Below the pieces are notes generated by a model. It was not told the origin of the DNA and did not search any database. It saw only the letters and a list, made by a program, of their open reading frames with translations. This document shows, one piece after another, positions 15,355 to 24,793 of a DNA stretch of 64,000 bases. Both the position numbers and the translations under genes were made by a program. The stretch covers positions 1 to 64,000 of the forward strand of contig JBFMAX010000015.1 in NCBI GenBank assembly GCA_040755395.1. Reading direction: 5' to 3'. Numbering within the stretch: position 1 is the first letter of the stretch; each line of letters begins with the position of its first letter. The DNA comes from Nitrospirota bacterium. GTDB taxonomy: Bacteria; Nitrospirota; Nitrospiria; Nitrospirales; Nitrospiraceae.

Positions 15355-17397
15355 TCAGCATCGACTCGGACATGCGGCGCGATAGAGCATCGCGCCGACA
15401 ACCGCAAGTGCGGCCACGCCCGGCCATGCGCCCATCGGCGGGACGTCAAAGAGCGCAAATGGATCAACGCTTAGACCCGGCCATAGCCCGCTCAACGCGA
15501 TCGGGAAGGCCAAGACAATACCCAGGAGCGCTTCGCCGGTCACCAATCCGGCGGCAAACAGGACTCCCTGTTGAGTCGAAACGTCGCCTGACCTCGCCGC
15601 TCGCTTCCGCGACCACTCGGCGATCAGCCCTCCCGCAACGATGGCCGCGGACAACTTGAGCGGCAGGTAGATGCCCAACGCCACGGCCAGCACGGGCAAG
15701 CGAAATGCGGCGCTTCGCGCGGCCTGCCGCCGATCGAGCCAGATCACCAGCGCGCCGATGGCCATACCGCCTCCCACCAGAGGCCATGGCAGACCCTCCC
15801 CGAATACGCCCTTCGCCAGGCTCGCCATCAACATGGCCTGCGGCGCGCTCAAAGGATGGGGATGGTCCGCCGTCGCGTCGCCGATTCCATACTTCGCGTG
15901 CAACAACGAGAGGACCGGCACGATCACCACGGCGGCTGTCGCGACTCCGACGACCTGCATGATCTGCTGCTTCCATGGCGTCGAGCCGACCAGATGACCG
16001 GTTTTCAGATCTTGGAGGTTGTCTCCGCCCATCGCCGCCGCGCAACAGACGACGGCCCCGATCAGCAACGTCGCCGCGGGACCGGCCGGGTGGCCCCGGC
16101 CCATGACGGCCACGAGCAGAAGCGACGCGAGCATGAGCGTGGCGATCGTCACGCCCGACACCGGATTGCTGGAACTGCCCACCAACCCGGCCATGTAGGC
16201 CGCCACCGATGAAAAGAGAAACGCCGCCGCCGCCATCACCAGCGTCATCCCCGACGCCACCATCAGATCACCCACGACCGAGCGATAAATGAGCCACATC
16301 GCCGCGACCGAGCCCAGCAACGCGCCGGCGATCCAGGGAAACGAGGCATCCCGTTCCGTTCGCGGCGGGCCGGAAGTCGCCTCGGCGTGGGTCTCGCCGA
16401 TGCCGGCGGCTTCCGCCGACAACCGTCCGTAGGATTCGGCCAGTCGGCGCAGGCTCCGGAGAATCGGGTCCCGGACCTGAATCAAGGTCCATACGCCGCC
16501 GACCAGCATCGCTCCGATGCCGACGTAGCGAATCCGGCTGCTCCAGATCGCCCGGGCCGCGGCAAGCCCGTTCATGCCCTCCGGCACTCCCGCCACCGCG
16601 CCATACGCCGGGAGCAGGATCAGCCACCCGATCGCGCCGCCGAGAAACACGACCGCCGCAGTCCGGAGACCGATGATGAATCCCACAGCCAGCAAGGCCG
16701 GCGACAGGTTGATCCCTCCGTAGAGTATCGTCCGCCCGACCTGCCACGCGCCTTCGGCCGCCTCAGTCCAGAGTCGCAGGCCGCTTTCCGCGAATTTCAT
16801 GACCCCGCCGGTCACCGCCGCCGCGGCCAATGTTCGGAAGCCCGCCGTCGCCGCTCGACCCTGCCCGGTTCCTACCTTCAACACCTCGGCGGTGGCCAAC
16901 CCCTCGGGGAACGTGAGCCGCGCGCCGACGATCAGTGCCCGCCGCAGCGGAATCGTAAAGACAACGCCCAGCAGGCCGCCGACGAAGGACACGGCGGCCG
17001 TCTGCCAATAGTCGAAGGCTTGCCAGTAACCGATCAGGAGCAGGGCCGGAATGGTGAAGATCACCCCGGCCGCCAGGGCCTCCCCGGACGAGGCCGCCGT
17101 CTGGACGATATTGTTTTCAAGAATGTTGGATCGGCGGAAGCAACGCAGGACCGCCATCGACACGACGGCCGCCGGGATCGAGGCGGAGACCGTCATCCCG
17201 GCGAACAGACCCAGGTAGGCATTGGCTCCGGCCAGGACGGCTGCCAGAATGACCGAAAGGACGAGCGCTTTGATCGTAATCTCGGGCAGGACCGTCGAGG
17301 CAGGCACGACCGGCCCGGCGTCTTGTTCCTCCTGTAACGGCGGCATCGACACAGCGTCCTGCGGCGGACGTTTCACAGAACCTGCATGATCAGGCAC
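15355..17397 (-). CDS. OPT-family transporter
   Basis: A 680-aa polytopic membrane protein with about 14 to 16 hydrophobic segments. Family marks are VLAGANAYLGLFAGMTVSASIPAAV near residue 60, NILENNIVQTAASSGEALAAG near 95, and GSSSNPVSGVTIATLM near 395. Bacterial OPT proteins are thought to carry oligopeptides or metal chelates across the inner membrane; the substrate here is unknown. The start at 17397 overlaps the upstream methyltransferase gene by 25 bases; Met18 (17346) would avoid that. Confidence 0.9.
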   Translation of the reverse strand: MPDHAGSVKRPPQDAVSMPPLQEEQDAGPVVPASTVLPEITIKALVLSVILAAVLAGANAYLGLFAGMTVSASIPAAVVSMAVLRCFRRSNILENNIVQTAASSGEALAAGVIFTIPALLLIGYWQAFDYWQTAAVSFVGGLLGVVFTIPLRRALIVGARLTFPEGLATAEVLKVGTGQGRAATAGFRTLAAAAVTGGVMKFAESGLRLWTEAAEGAWQVGRTILYGGINLSPALLAVGFIIGLRTAAVVFLGGAIGWLILLPAYGAVAGVPEGMNGLAAARAIWSSRIRYVGIGAMLVGGVWTLIQVRDPILRSLRRLAESYGRLSAEAAGIGETHAEATSGPPRTERDASFPWIAGALLGSVAAMWLIYRSVVGDLMVASGMTLVMAAAAFLFSSVAAYMAGLVGSSSNPVSGVTIATLMLASLLLVAVMGRGHPAGPAATLLIGAVVCCAAAMGGDNLQDLKTGHLVGSTPWKQQIMQVVGVATAAVVIVPVLSLLHAKYGIGDATADHPHPLSAPQAMLMASLAKGVFGEGLPWPLVGGGMAIGALVIWLDRRQAARSAAFRLPVLAVALGIYLPLKLSAAIVAGGLIAEWSRKRAARSGDVSTQQGVLFAAGLVTGEALLGIVLAFPIALSGLWPGLSVDPFALFDVPPMGAWPGVAALAVVGAMLYRAACPSRC

Positions 17398-18569
17398 TTC
17401 AGATAACGGGTCTCAGACATGGAGGCGAGCACGGGATGATCCCGACTCTGCGACCGATTCTCGATCAAGCGGACGCGCCGTCTCGCGTCGCGCGCGGCGG
17501 CGAGCACGGTCCTCCACAGGTCCTGTTCGCCGACGTAATGGGAACAGGAGCAGGACACGAGAAAGCCCTGGGAACGCACCAGCCGCAGCGCCCGCAGGTT
17601 GATTTCCTTGTAGCCGGCCAACGCAGGGGTCACCGCCTGTTTGCGTCGGGCGAAGGCCGGCGGATCCAGAACCACCAGATCATACCGGTGCCCGGTCCGT
17701 TCCAGCTTCGGCAACTCCTCGAACGCATCGGCCTCCTGGTACGCGCAGATCTGCTCGACTTTGTTCAGCACGGCATGTTCACGGGCCAGGACCAGCGCAT
17801 CGCGGCTTACGTCCAGGCCCAGCACCGACCGGGCGCCGTGGAGCGCCGCCTGGAGGCCGAAGGCACCCGTGTGGCAGAAGACGTCCAACACCTCCAGATC
17901 CCTCGCCAACGAGGCCGTAGCCGACCGATTCTCACGCTGGTCGCAGAACCATCCGGTCTTCTGTCCCCGCTCCACGTCCACCAAGAAGCGGGCATCGCCT
18001 TCGTATACCTCGACCGTCGTCGGACCTTCTCCGCGCAGAAACCGCTGTTCGAGCGACAACCCTTCCAACGCCCGGCTCTTCGCGTCGTTGCGGAGAAACA
18101 CACCCTGAGCGCCGGTTCGACTTCTCAACAGATCGGCGAGGATGTCCTTGCAGCGGTCCATGCCGAACGCCAGCGTCTGCATCACGAGCAATTCGCCGTA
18201 CCGATCCACGATCAGACCGGGCAGCAGGTCCGACTCGCCGTGAACGATCCGGTAGGCGTTCGTGCCGGACACGACCCGCTCGCGCAACCTGACGGCCTCC
18301 TCCAAGCGTGCCGCCCAGAACCCTTCGTCGATCGGCTCATCCTGAAAGGTGAGGATGCGGACACGGATCTTGGAGTGCGGGTTGAAGAAGCCGCGCCCGT
18401 AGAATCGACCTGCAGCAGTGTAAAGATCGACGAGGTCCCCGGGACCGGGCTCGCCCTTTACTTCACGCACATGCCCGGCATAGACCCAGAGATGTCCCGG
18501 ATCGACCCGTCGCTCCCGATCGGGAGACAGCACGATCCGTGCGGTCGGAATCTCGTGTGACGACGACAT
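17373..18569 (-). CDS. PUA-domain SAM-dependent rRNA methyltransferase (RlmI-like)
   Basis: A 398-aa protein. The N-terminal PUA domain covers about residues 10-80 (VDPGHLWVYAGHVREV). An RlmI-type linker domain follows, then a Rossmann methyltransferase with VLDVFCHTGAFGLQAALHGA (SAM loop) near residue 225 and VVLDPPAFARRK near 295, the catalytic DPP motif. SCSCSHYVGEQDLW near 355 is typical of this group of 23S rRNA 5-methylcytosine enzymes. Met at 18569 is chosen over 18605 because homologous sequence begins there. It is divergent from the CDF gene. Confidence 0.9.
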   Translation of the reverse strand: MSSSHEIPTARIVLSPDRERRVDPGHLWVYAGHVREVKGEPGPGDLVDLYTAAGRFYGRGFFNPHSKIRVRILTFQDEPIDEGFWAARLEEAVRLRERVVSGTNAYRIVHGESDLLPGLIVDRYGELLVMQTLAFGMDRCKDILADLLRSRTGAQGVFLRNDAKSRALEGLSLEQRFLRGEGPTTVEVYEGDARFLVDVERGQKTGWFCDQRENRSATASLARDLEVLDVFCHTGAFGLQAALHGARSVLGLDVSRDALVLAREHAVLNKVEQICAYQEADAFEELPKLERTGHRYDLVVLDPPAFARRKQAVTPALAGYKEINLRALRLVRSQGFLVSCSCSHYVGEQDLWRTVLAAARDARRRVRLIENRSQSRDHPVLASMSETRYLKCLIMQVL

Positions 18570-18668
18570 GGCGTACTTATCGGCCTCTTCCCTCCTCCGC
18601 GTCAAGCCGAATCAACCGGTGATGGGCATGACCGGCGGGCCCGGTAGGACGCGTTCACCCGGCAAACC

Positions 18669-18693
18669 CTCGCGCGCAACTTGCGCGCGCGAG
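18669..18693 (+). promoter_or_regulatory. GC-rich hairpin in the leader of the second CDF gene
   Basis: GCGCGCAA at 18672-18679 is followed after one base by TTGCGCGC at 18681-18688, a perfect 8-bp inverted repeat. It ends 24 bases before the CDF start codon. It could be an operator or a leader hairpin; there is no T-run, so it is not a typical terminator. Confidence 0.3.
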
Positions 18694-18716
18694 AAGGCCG
18701 TGCGAAACTAGCGTTG

Positions 18717-19664
18717 ATGACCGAGGCTCATCCCTCCTACCGGCAACTGCGGTCCCGCCTGCGCATGGCGCTCGCGGTCAATGCGTTCATCATCCTGGCG
18801 GAGTTCGCCGGAGGCCTCCTGCTGGACAGCGTCGGCTTGATGAGCGACGCCGGACACAACCTGATCGACCAGGGCTCGCTCTTTCTGGCGCTCTACGCGC
18901 ACATGCTCACGTCGCGGCCGGCCAATGAGACGCGCACGTTCGGGTACCACCGCGCCGGTATCGTCGCGGCGTTCCTGAACTCCTTCATCCTGCTGCTCAC
19001 CGCCGTCGGGATCACGCTGGTCGGCGTGAAGCGGATTCTCTCCCCCGTGCCGGTCGCCGGGGGATGGGTCATGCTGATCGCGGCGCTGAGCTTCGCCGCC
19101 AACCTGGCCATCGCGTTGCTCCTCCAACACGGGGCGCGCGAGGACCTCAACATCCGCAGCGCGTTCTGGCACATGCTGGCGGATGCTTGGGTCTCGCTCG
19201 GCGTCGTCATCAGCGGCGGGATGATCCTGCTCACCGGCTGGTCGATTCTCGATCCGCTCGTCAGCCTGGCCGTCGTCGGCGCCATCGTGAAAGGCGCCTG
19301 GCCGCTCTTCCGGGAATCGCTCGAAGTCCTGCTCGAATCCACGCCGCCGGGCCTCAGCCCGTCCCAGATCGCCGCGACCATCGAGTCGATCCCCGGCGTC
19401 AAGAACGTGCACGATCTGCACATCTGGGCGGTGGAACCGCGGCTGGTCATGTTGACGTGCCACGTCCAGGTCGACGGTGACGACACCGTGCTGACCAACG
19501 GCCTGCTGCGGTCGATCCGCGCGCGGGTGGCCTCGGACTTCGGCATCCGCCACCTCACGGTGCAGATGGAGACCCAGTGCTGCCACCCGGATGCGGTCCA
19601 CTGCGACCTGAACCGGCTCGCCGATCAGCACCGGCCCGCTGAAGCCCTCGAAACCCGCCGTTGA
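18717..19664 (+). CDS. Cation diffusion facilitator, CzcD/ZitB-like
   Basis: A 315-aa inner-membrane metal exporter. Segment 2 carries SVGLMSDAGHNLIDQGSL with the HxxxD zinc site and segment 5 carries SAFWHMLADAWVSLG with the second HxxxD. The C-terminal domain (SIPGVKNVHDLHIWAVEPRLVMLTCHVQVDGD) is typical of the CzcD branch, and a CC pair follows (METQCCHPDAVHCD), likely metal-binding. The HxxxD pair usually indicates zinc or cadmium. The start at 18717 puts the membrane domain near the N-terminus. A CobW GTPase gene follows 77 bases downstream. Confidence 0.92.
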   Translation: MTEAHPSYRQLRSRLRMALAVNAFIILAEFAGGLLLDSVGLMSDAGHNLIDQGSLFLALYAHMLTSRPANETRTFGYHRAGIVAAFLNSFILLLTAVGITLVGVKRILSPVPVAGGWVMLIAALSFAANLAIALLLQHGAREDLNIRSAFWHMLADAWVSLGVVISGGMILLTGWSILDPLVSLAVVGAIVKGAWPLFRESLEVLLESTPPGLSPSQIAATIESIPGVKNVHDLHIWAVEPRLVMLTCHVQVDGDDTVLTNGLLRSIRARVASDFGIRHLTVQMETQCCHPDAVHCDLNRLADQHRPAEALETRR

Positions 19665-19741
19665 TCTTTCGTCCGATCAGGCGCTCCGAGTAAAATGGCC
19701 GGCGCCGATTCAGCGATCCGGCAGGGCTCACGGCATCATCT

Positions 19742-20707
19742 ATGGCGCGAGGACATCCCGCTCCGTTTTATCTCCTTTGCGGCTCATTGGGAGCCGGCAA
19801 GACGACCCTGCTCATGCGGCTCCTCGAACACTGGCGTAACCAAGGCCGCCGGGTCGGCGTGTTGATGAACGAAGCCGGCGCGGTCAGCATCGACGGTCCC
19901 CGGGCGAGCACGCTCGCGCAACAGGTGCTGAATCTCGCCGGCGGCTGCGTGTGCTGCGATACCAAAGAGGATTTGGCCTGGGGCATCGGCCGACTGGTCA
20001 CGGACGACCGGGCGGACCTGATCGTGTTGGAATGTTCGGGAATGGCCGACCCGGCGGAGGTCGTCGATGCCGTCACGGATGTCTATGTATCGCGACTAAT
20101 CCGGCTGGAGCGGGCGATCGCCTTGCTGCATCCGGCTGCGATGTCGGACGGCGCGATGCCGGATATCGCGACACGTCACGCCGTCCGGTATGCCGACGAC
20201 GTGATCCTGAACAAACGCGATCTCTACGTGCCCGGATTGTGGGAACAGTTCAAGGCCGCCGCGATCAAGGAGAATCCCCACGCCAGGATTTGGGAGACCG
20301 CGCACGCCCGCGTGGACCCGCATGCGCTGCTTGAGGCCGATCCGCCCGCTCGTCCGGCGCCGACCGTCCGCGTCGCGTTCGGGCAGACTCGAAGCCCGTC
20401 GACCGCGCCGGCCTCTGGCGCGCGCCGTCACCCGATGGTGGTGACGATCCATCTGCCCGACCCGTTGAATCGACCGCGCTTTCTCCGGTGGGTCGATGCG
20501 CTGCCGGACGGAATCGAACGAGCCAAGGGATTCTTCCGTTTTGCCGGCGAGCCCGAACTACAGGAATTTCAGTTCTTTCCGCCGCGCATCCACACCGTCT
20601 CGCCCGTCACGTTGCTCGACGAGCCGGACCACGTCGTCGTTCTGATCGGCCGGGATTACGACCAGGAACGCTGCCGGAATGAACTTCTGGCCTGTGTCGA
20701 ACAGTGA
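19742..20707 (+). CDS. CobW/COG0523 GTPase
   Basis: A 321-aa member of the G3E metallochaperone GTPases. Walker A is [11 protein letters not shown] near residue 13, the family Cys motif is GGCVCCDTKEDL near 77, and ECSGMADPAEVVDAV near 99 corresponds to the switch II region. NKRD near 152 is the guanine-specificity motif. A CobW_C domain (residues 215-315) completes the protein. Relatives deliver zinc, cobalt or iron to client proteins. Placement directly after a zinc-type CDF gene suggests zinc handling. A second, different CobW gene lies at 27733. The gene is convergent with the PAP2 gene, 13 bases stop to stop. Confidence 0.9.
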   Translation: MARGHPAPFYLLCGSLGAGKTTLLMRLLEHWRNQGRRVGVLMNEAGAVSIDGPRASTLAQQVLNLAGGCVCCDTKEDLAWGIGRLVTDDRADLIVLECSGMADPAEVVDAVTDVYVSRLIRLERAIALLHPAAMSDGAMPDIATRHAVRYADDVILNKRDLYVPGLWEQFKAAAIKENPHARIWETAHARVDPHALLEADPPARPAPTVRVAFGQTRSPSTAPASGARRHPMVVTIHLPDPLNRPRFLRWVDALPDGIERAKGFFRFAGEPELQEFQFFPPRIHTVSPVTLLDEPDHVVVLIGRDYDQERCRNELLACVEQ

Positions 20708-20720
20708 GCGAGAGCGCCGA

Positions 20721-21296
20721 TCACCCGCGTGGTTGGTGACACGGGGACGGTGCGGGCTTGGCGGCCGGGCGAGGAAATCGAGGCCACCGCAGCAGGACCC
20801 ACGCAGTGCCGACTCCGAATAACCCGCCGATCAGCCAGCCCCCCACCACGTCCGTCACGTAGTGGGCTCCGACATAGACGCGCGCGAACCCGACCACGAA
20901 CACCGCCGGCCAACTGATCCAGCCGGATCGCGGATAGAGGAGCTGCAGAAAGGCCGCGGCGGCCGCCGTGTTGACGGCATGGTTGGAGGGGAATCCGAAC
21001 GTCCCGCCGCAGCCGACCAGTTCACGGATGCCGGGCAGCGTTTCGCAGGGACGCGGCCGCTGCGCGAGATGTTTCAGTTGCGCGCCGACGGCGTCCACCA
21101 ACCCGATGGCCCCGGCCAACACGGGAGCGGCCACGAGCGCTTCCCGCCAGCTCAGCCAGAGCCAATAGATTCCCAGGAGAATCCCGGGCAACCAGAGCAG
21201 CCCAGGTCTTGCCAATTCCACCATTACCCAGTCGACACCGGGCGACCGGCCGGCTAGTCCATTGATGGCGAGGAAGAGCTGTTCGTCCCAGTTCAT
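20721..21296 (-). CDS. PAP2-family membrane phosphatase
   Basis: A 191-aa integral membrane protein with about five hydrophobic segments. The three acid-phosphatase motifs are present: KHLAQRPRP (KxxxxxxRP) near residue 75, FPSNHAVN (PSxH) near 102, and ARVYVGAHYVTDVVGG (RxxxxxHxxxD) near 143. It probably removes phosphate from a lipid such as undecaprenyl pyrophosphate or phosphatidic acid at the outer face of the inner membrane. It stands alone between the convergent CobW gene and repeat-rich DNA. Confidence 0.9.
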   Translation of the reverse strand: MNWDEQLFLAINGLAGRSPGVDWVMVELARPGLLWLPGILLGIYWLWLSWREALVAAPVLAGAIGLVDAVGAQLKHLAQRPRPCETLPGIRELVGCGGTFGFPSNHAVNTAAAAAFLQLLYPRSGWISWPAVFVVGFARVYVGAHYVTDVVGGWLIGGLFGVGTAWVLLRWPRFPRPAAKPAPSPCHQPRG

Positions 21297-21358
21297 CAGA
21301 AGATGGTCTGTTCGGTCTATCTGGTCTGTCTCGTTTGTCTGGTTGGTCGAAGCTGCCC

Positions 21359-21386
21359 GCTATTCGCTATTAGCTATCAGCTTTTC
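21359..21386. repeat. Heptamer tandem repeat, GCTATTC type
   Basis: Four 7-base units: GCTATTC, GCTATTA, GCTATCA, GCTTTTC. The array is close in sequence to the CTATCAGC units at 35682-35747. The preceding 21302-21350 is also low complexity, with GGTCTGT-like words. Confidence 0.6.
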
Positions 21387-21388
21387 GT

Positions 21389-21880
21389 TCATCGCGTGCG
21401 AAAATGGATGCGGACCGTGAGCTCTCCGTCGACCGGCTCATCCCCTTTCATCTGCGGATCGAACGTCCACTTGTTGAGGGCGGCGATCCCCGCGATCGTC
21501 AACTCCCGATGTCTGGCCGGCTCCAGCACGACGACCGTTACCCTGGCGTCTTTGGAGACCAGCATGCGAGCCTTCATCCAGTCGTCCAGCTCTTTCCCTT
21601 CCAGCGACGGCGGAATGGCGGGCCAGGGGGTGGATTTCGGCACCGGTCCCAGTTGCTGGTCCTTGTTGAGCGGGAGCCCATGCACATGGACTTCCGGCAG
21701 CACCACGACGTCCTCGTCGTGATCGGATTGATGCGTGGCGCGATCGCCTTCGGCGGCCGGACTATTTCCTGCCAGAAGAACGATCGGAATAACGAGTCCG
21801 GCTACCGCTGCAAAAGACCCGGCGAGCACGGAATGGCGCTCGGCTCTTCCGACTCGAGTGTTCAACGCTTCACGTTTCAC
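21389..21880 (-). CDS. TonB-like C-terminal domain protein
   Basis: A 163-aa protein with a basic N-terminus, one membrane anchor (SFAAVAGLVIPIVLLAG, about residues 23-40), a short polar linker and a C-terminal region resembling the TonB C-terminal domain (DARVTVVVLEPARHREL and ALNKWTFDP, ending VRIHFRTR). It probably couples inner-membrane energy to outer-membrane uptake, presumably for the TonB-dependent receptor encoded 19 bases upstream. No ExbB or ExbD gene lies nearby. The first dozen codons fall in the heptamer repeat at 21866-21893, so the true start might be further in, for example GTG at 21829. Confidence 0.7.
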   Translation of the reverse strand: MKREALNTRVGRAERHSVLAGSFAAVAGLVIPIVLLAGNSPAAEGDRATHQSDHDEDVVVLPEVHVHGLPLNKDQQLGPVPKSTPWPAIPPSLEGKELDDWMKARMLVSKDARVTVVVLEPARHRELTIAGIAALNKWTFDPQMKGDEPVDGELTVRIHFRTR

Positions 21881-21893
21881 GCTTCACGCCTCA
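21866..21893. repeat. Heptamer tandem repeat, CGCTTCA type
   Basis: Four 7-base units: CGCTTCA, CGTTTCA, CGCTTCA, CGCCTCA. They fill the space between the receptor gene and the TonB-like gene and run into the latter's first codons. Confidence 0.75.
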
Positions 21894-21899
21894 CGGCTG

Positions 21900-24335
21900 T
21901 TAAAAGAACCACTGCCCTCTGAAGAAAAACGACCGCGGCATGCCGGCGTGCGCGACGCCGAGACCGATGCTTCCCTCGCCCTGGTTGATGAAATATTTCT
22001 GATCCAGCAGATTAATCACATCGAACCCGATCAGGAACTTCTGCCGATCCCAGGGCAACGGAATGACGTGAGAAATGGAGACATTGTAAACCGTGTAGGA
22101 CGGGCTGTGCGAAGAATTCGTCTTGGCTTCCTCGTCGGCCGCCGTGCGAAGACCCGACCCGTAGAGCATCTGGCCGCTGATCGTCGTCCGCTCCAGAAAC
22201 TTATAACTCACCACGGCCGAACTTGTCAGCAATTGCATGTGATCGCAAAACACGCCGCCCGGCGAGTTGACGTCGTCGATCTCCTTCTGTTCCAGCAGGA
22301 AATGGCCGGACTGGAGGCCGTAGCCCTTGCATTGGCCCCAGGCCACGTTCCCGCGCGCGGCCAGGTTGTCCGTCACCTGGACTTTCAGGGCGCCGTCGAC
22401 CCCCCGCTGCCATCCCCGTTCGAAGGCGAAGAAATTCAGGAGCGGCGTGGTGCCGAACTGGCCGGCATCCGATTGGTACCGGTTGAGCTTGTAATAGCCC
22501 GTCAGTTCCAGCGTGGCCCATGATGTCAGTGCGTGATAGCTCCCCACTTCGAAGTAGTGGGATCGCTCGGCCCTGACCGTGTTGTTGGTCAGATTCTCGG
22601 GCCCCGCCGTCGTGCCGATGGTGTTGAGCTTGGCGAACGAGATCGCCTCCAGGTTCGGCGGGGTGAACAATCTGCCGTAGAAGGCATGAAAGACGTTGGC
22701 GTTGTCGTACTTGTACGTCACGCCGACCCGCGGGCTGACCTGCCCCTCGCTCATTTGGTATTGGATCGCATCGCCGCGGACGCCGAGGTTGAACGTCCAG
22801 TGTTCGTCCGGCGTCCACTGATCCTGCAGCCAGAATTCCTGGCGGTAGCCGATCAGCCGGTTGTCGGCATCGAGCCCGAGCACGTTGCCGATCGGCTCGC
22901 CGGTTCCCGGATCGCGTTGAAAGGCGAACAGCCGCGTCTTGTTGACGGCCTGGGTGCGGTCGATCTGAAATCCCGTTTTGATGAGATGTTCTTTGCTGTG
23001 CACGTAGGTATAGTCCAGCCGCACGCCGCCCGAATAGGCCATCCGGTCTTGATCGGCCGCCGAGAACGGCTCATCAGGATCCGCGACGTGCGCCAATACG
23101 TTGAATGGATCCGTTCTGAAGATGGCGCGGGTATGGCGGAAATATCCGGCCAGGCTGAAGAAATTGCCGGCGTTGATGTCGTGCCGCCAGACCATGTGCG
23201 CGTACTGGTTGTTCTCTTTCTGATTTTCATCGATGGCCTGCGAGGCGACCGGATTGAACGCCGGGTTCTGCGCTTGCAGCAACGCCAGGACGTCCGGGTT
23301 GACCGCCAGTCCGGGCGTGGTGGGAATCTGATACTTGGCCACCGAATTCAGGAACAGCCAAGTGAAGTTGTTGCGATTGTCGTGTTGATAGTCGCCGCGG
23401 AGGTACGTCTGGTTGCGCTCGCTCTGCCCGTGAAAGATCGAATGCCCCAGCGTGGGCGGCTCGATCCCGCGATTGGTGGACGTAAAGCTGTTCAGCACGT
23501 AGTAGCGGAACTTTTCGCCAACCGTGCCGCCGTATTCGAACGAGGGGTTGAGCGTTTCGTTCGATCCGCCGAACATCTGGAGCGAGCCGAAGCCGGGCCT
23601 GGTCCCGCTCTTGCTGGTGATATCGACGACCGCCGTGGTTCTCCACCCGTACTGAGCCTCCATACCGCCCAGGAGGATGTCGGCCCGTTCCCAGGCACGA
23701 GGCGTGATCACGTCCGTGAAGGCGGACGTCACCGTGTCCGGAATCGGCACACCGTCGATGCGGAACTGTAAGTTGGCGTGGTCCTGCCGAATGTGCAACT
23801 GTTTCAGCGCGCCGTAGGCCGCGCTCGGAATGGTCAGCAGCACATCGTGCAGCTCGTTGTTGTTTCCGCGCGGCAACGCTTCGATGTCTTTCCGGCTCAC
23901 CGAGTAGGTCTCGCTCGACGCCTTGTACTGAATGGGAGGCAGCGGCGACACCACTTCCAGCGCGATTTCCTGCGTGAGGGCCAGGGTCAACCGCATCGGC
24001 GGCGGCGGTTCCGTCCCGATCTTCACGATCACATACTCGCTCCGATACGTTTCCTGCACGGCGCTGACCGAATACGTGCCCTCCTGCGGCACCGTCACCG
24101 AAAACTCCCCCGCGTCGTCGGTGACGGCGGTCGCGACCGGATTTCCCTCCTGATCCTTGACTTGCACGATGGCTTGGGGAATGCGCCGCAGGTCTTGATT
24201 TTGGACGAATCCTCGAACGACCCTCCGACCACTCTCCTCCGCTGCGGAGGCCGAGCTCATCTCCCATCCGGATACGGCGTAGAAACCCAATAAGACGAAT
24301 GACATCGCGCGGGCGAACCAATAGAAACGGCTCAT
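21900..24335 (-). CDS. TonB-dependent outer-membrane receptor
   Basis: An 811-aa protein. A signal peptide (FYAVSGWEMSSASAA) is followed by a carboxypeptidase-regulatory-like domain (about residues 38-115, IPQAIVQVKDQEGNPVATAV). The plug domain is at about 135-250 (DIEALPRGNNNELHDVLLT, FRIDGVPIPDTV), and a long beta-barrel ends in GMPRSFFFRGQWFF with the expected C-terminal Phe. It imports a ligand through the outer membrane using TonB. The ligand is unknown; nearby Zur, CobW and His-rich proteins hint at a metal. The start at 24335 is preceded by GGAGGAAGAAACC; the frame extends to 24626 but is not coding-like. No cobalamin riboswitch was seen upstream. Confidence 0.92.
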   Translation of the reverse strand: MSRFYWFARAMSFVLLGFYAVSGWEMSSASAAEESGRRVVRGFVQNQDLRRIPQAIVQVKDQEGNPVATAVTDDAGEFSVTVPQEGTYSVSAVQETYRSEYVIVKIGTEPPPPMRLTLALTQEIALEVVSPLPPIQYKASSETYSVSRKDIEALPRGNNNELHDVLLTIPSAAYGALKQLHIRQDHANLQFRIDGVPIPDTVTSAFTDVITPRAWERADILLGGMEAQYGWRTTAVVDITSKSGTRPGFGSLQMFGGSNETLNPSFEYGGTVGEKFRYYVLNSFTSTNRGIEPPTLGHSIFHGQSERNQTYLRGDYQHDNRNNFTWLFLNSVAKYQIPTTPGLAVNPDVLALLQAQNPAFNPVASQAIDENQKENNQYAHMVWRHDINAGNFFSLAGYFRHTRAIFRTDPFNVLAHVADPDEPFSAADQDRMAYSGGVRLDYTYVHSKEHLIKTGFQIDRTQAVNKTRLFAFQRDPGTGEPIGNVLGLDADNRLIGYRQEFWLQDQWTPDEHWTFNLGVRGDAIQYQMSEGQVSPRVGVTYKYDNANVFHAFYGRLFTPPNLEAISFAKLNTIGTTAGPENLTNNTVRAERSHYFEVGSYHALTSWATLELTGYYKLNRYQSDAGQFGTTPLLNFFAFERGWQRGVDGALKVQVTDNLAARGNVAWGQCKGYGLQSGHFLLEQKEIDDVNSPGGVFCDHMQLLTSSAVVSYKFLERTTISGQMLYGSGLRTAADEEAKTNSSHSPSYTVYNVSISHVIPLPWDRQKFLIGFDVINLLDQKYFINQGEGSIGLGVAHAGMPRSFFFRGQWFF

Positions 24336-24429
24336 GGTTTCTTCCTCCACCGGCAAAAATTGAATGAAGACGACGGCGCAAGCCCGCGCGTCTCGCGGTT
24401 GCGCCTTGCCCGATCGGCTGGAGCGAAAT

Positions 24430-24762
24430 CTAGCGGAGCGGAGGCGCGCGCGAGGGACCGGCGGAGGAGAGATCGATGGACAGAAGAACGGATTCGGCCG
24501 GGAATTCCTGTTGCCCGACTCTCTCGGCAACGGCGGGCTTGGGAGGATCAAAGTCAAGTGATCCGGCCGTCTGGTGTTGCACCCACTGGCAGAGGTCCGT
24601 ATCGGAGTGCTCATGCCCGTCCGCATCGGCGGCGGCCAGCTCGTGGTGGACGTCCAATGCGACGGCGAACGGCGCCAGGACCAGGAGCATCAGGCTCACG
24701 GTCAAGGCCACGGTGACACGTGCTCTGCGACGGACAGTACGTTGTGTCGGGATGGTCTTCAT
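24430..24762 (-). CDS. Small exported His/Cys protein, type HxHSDxDxCxW (copy 1)
   Basis: A 110-aa protein with a basic start (MKTIPTQRTVRRRARV), a hydrophobic signal segment (LTVSLMLLVLAPFAVALD) and a short mature region carrying HEHSDTDLCQWVQH near residue 50. It ends SRAPPLR. A relative with the same pattern is encoded at 28870-29178. The arrangement of His, Asp and Cys suggests metal binding in the periplasm. I do not know a named family. It lies 31 bases after fmdB and 94 bases before the receptor gene, all in one direction. Confidence 0.68.
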   Translation of the reverse strand: MKTIPTQRTVRRRARVTVALTVSLMLLVLAPFAVALDVHHELAAADADGHEHSDTDLCQWVQHQTAGSLDFDPPKPAVAERVGQQEFPAESVLLSIDLSSAGPSRAPPLR

Positions 24763-24793
24763 CACCAGGCGATCTTTTAACAGAGGGCGCCGA

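Noticed and set aside
24336-24429. Cobalamin riboswitch before the TonB-dependent receptor
   Set aside because: Only 94 bases separate the two genes and the conserved B12-box words are absent.
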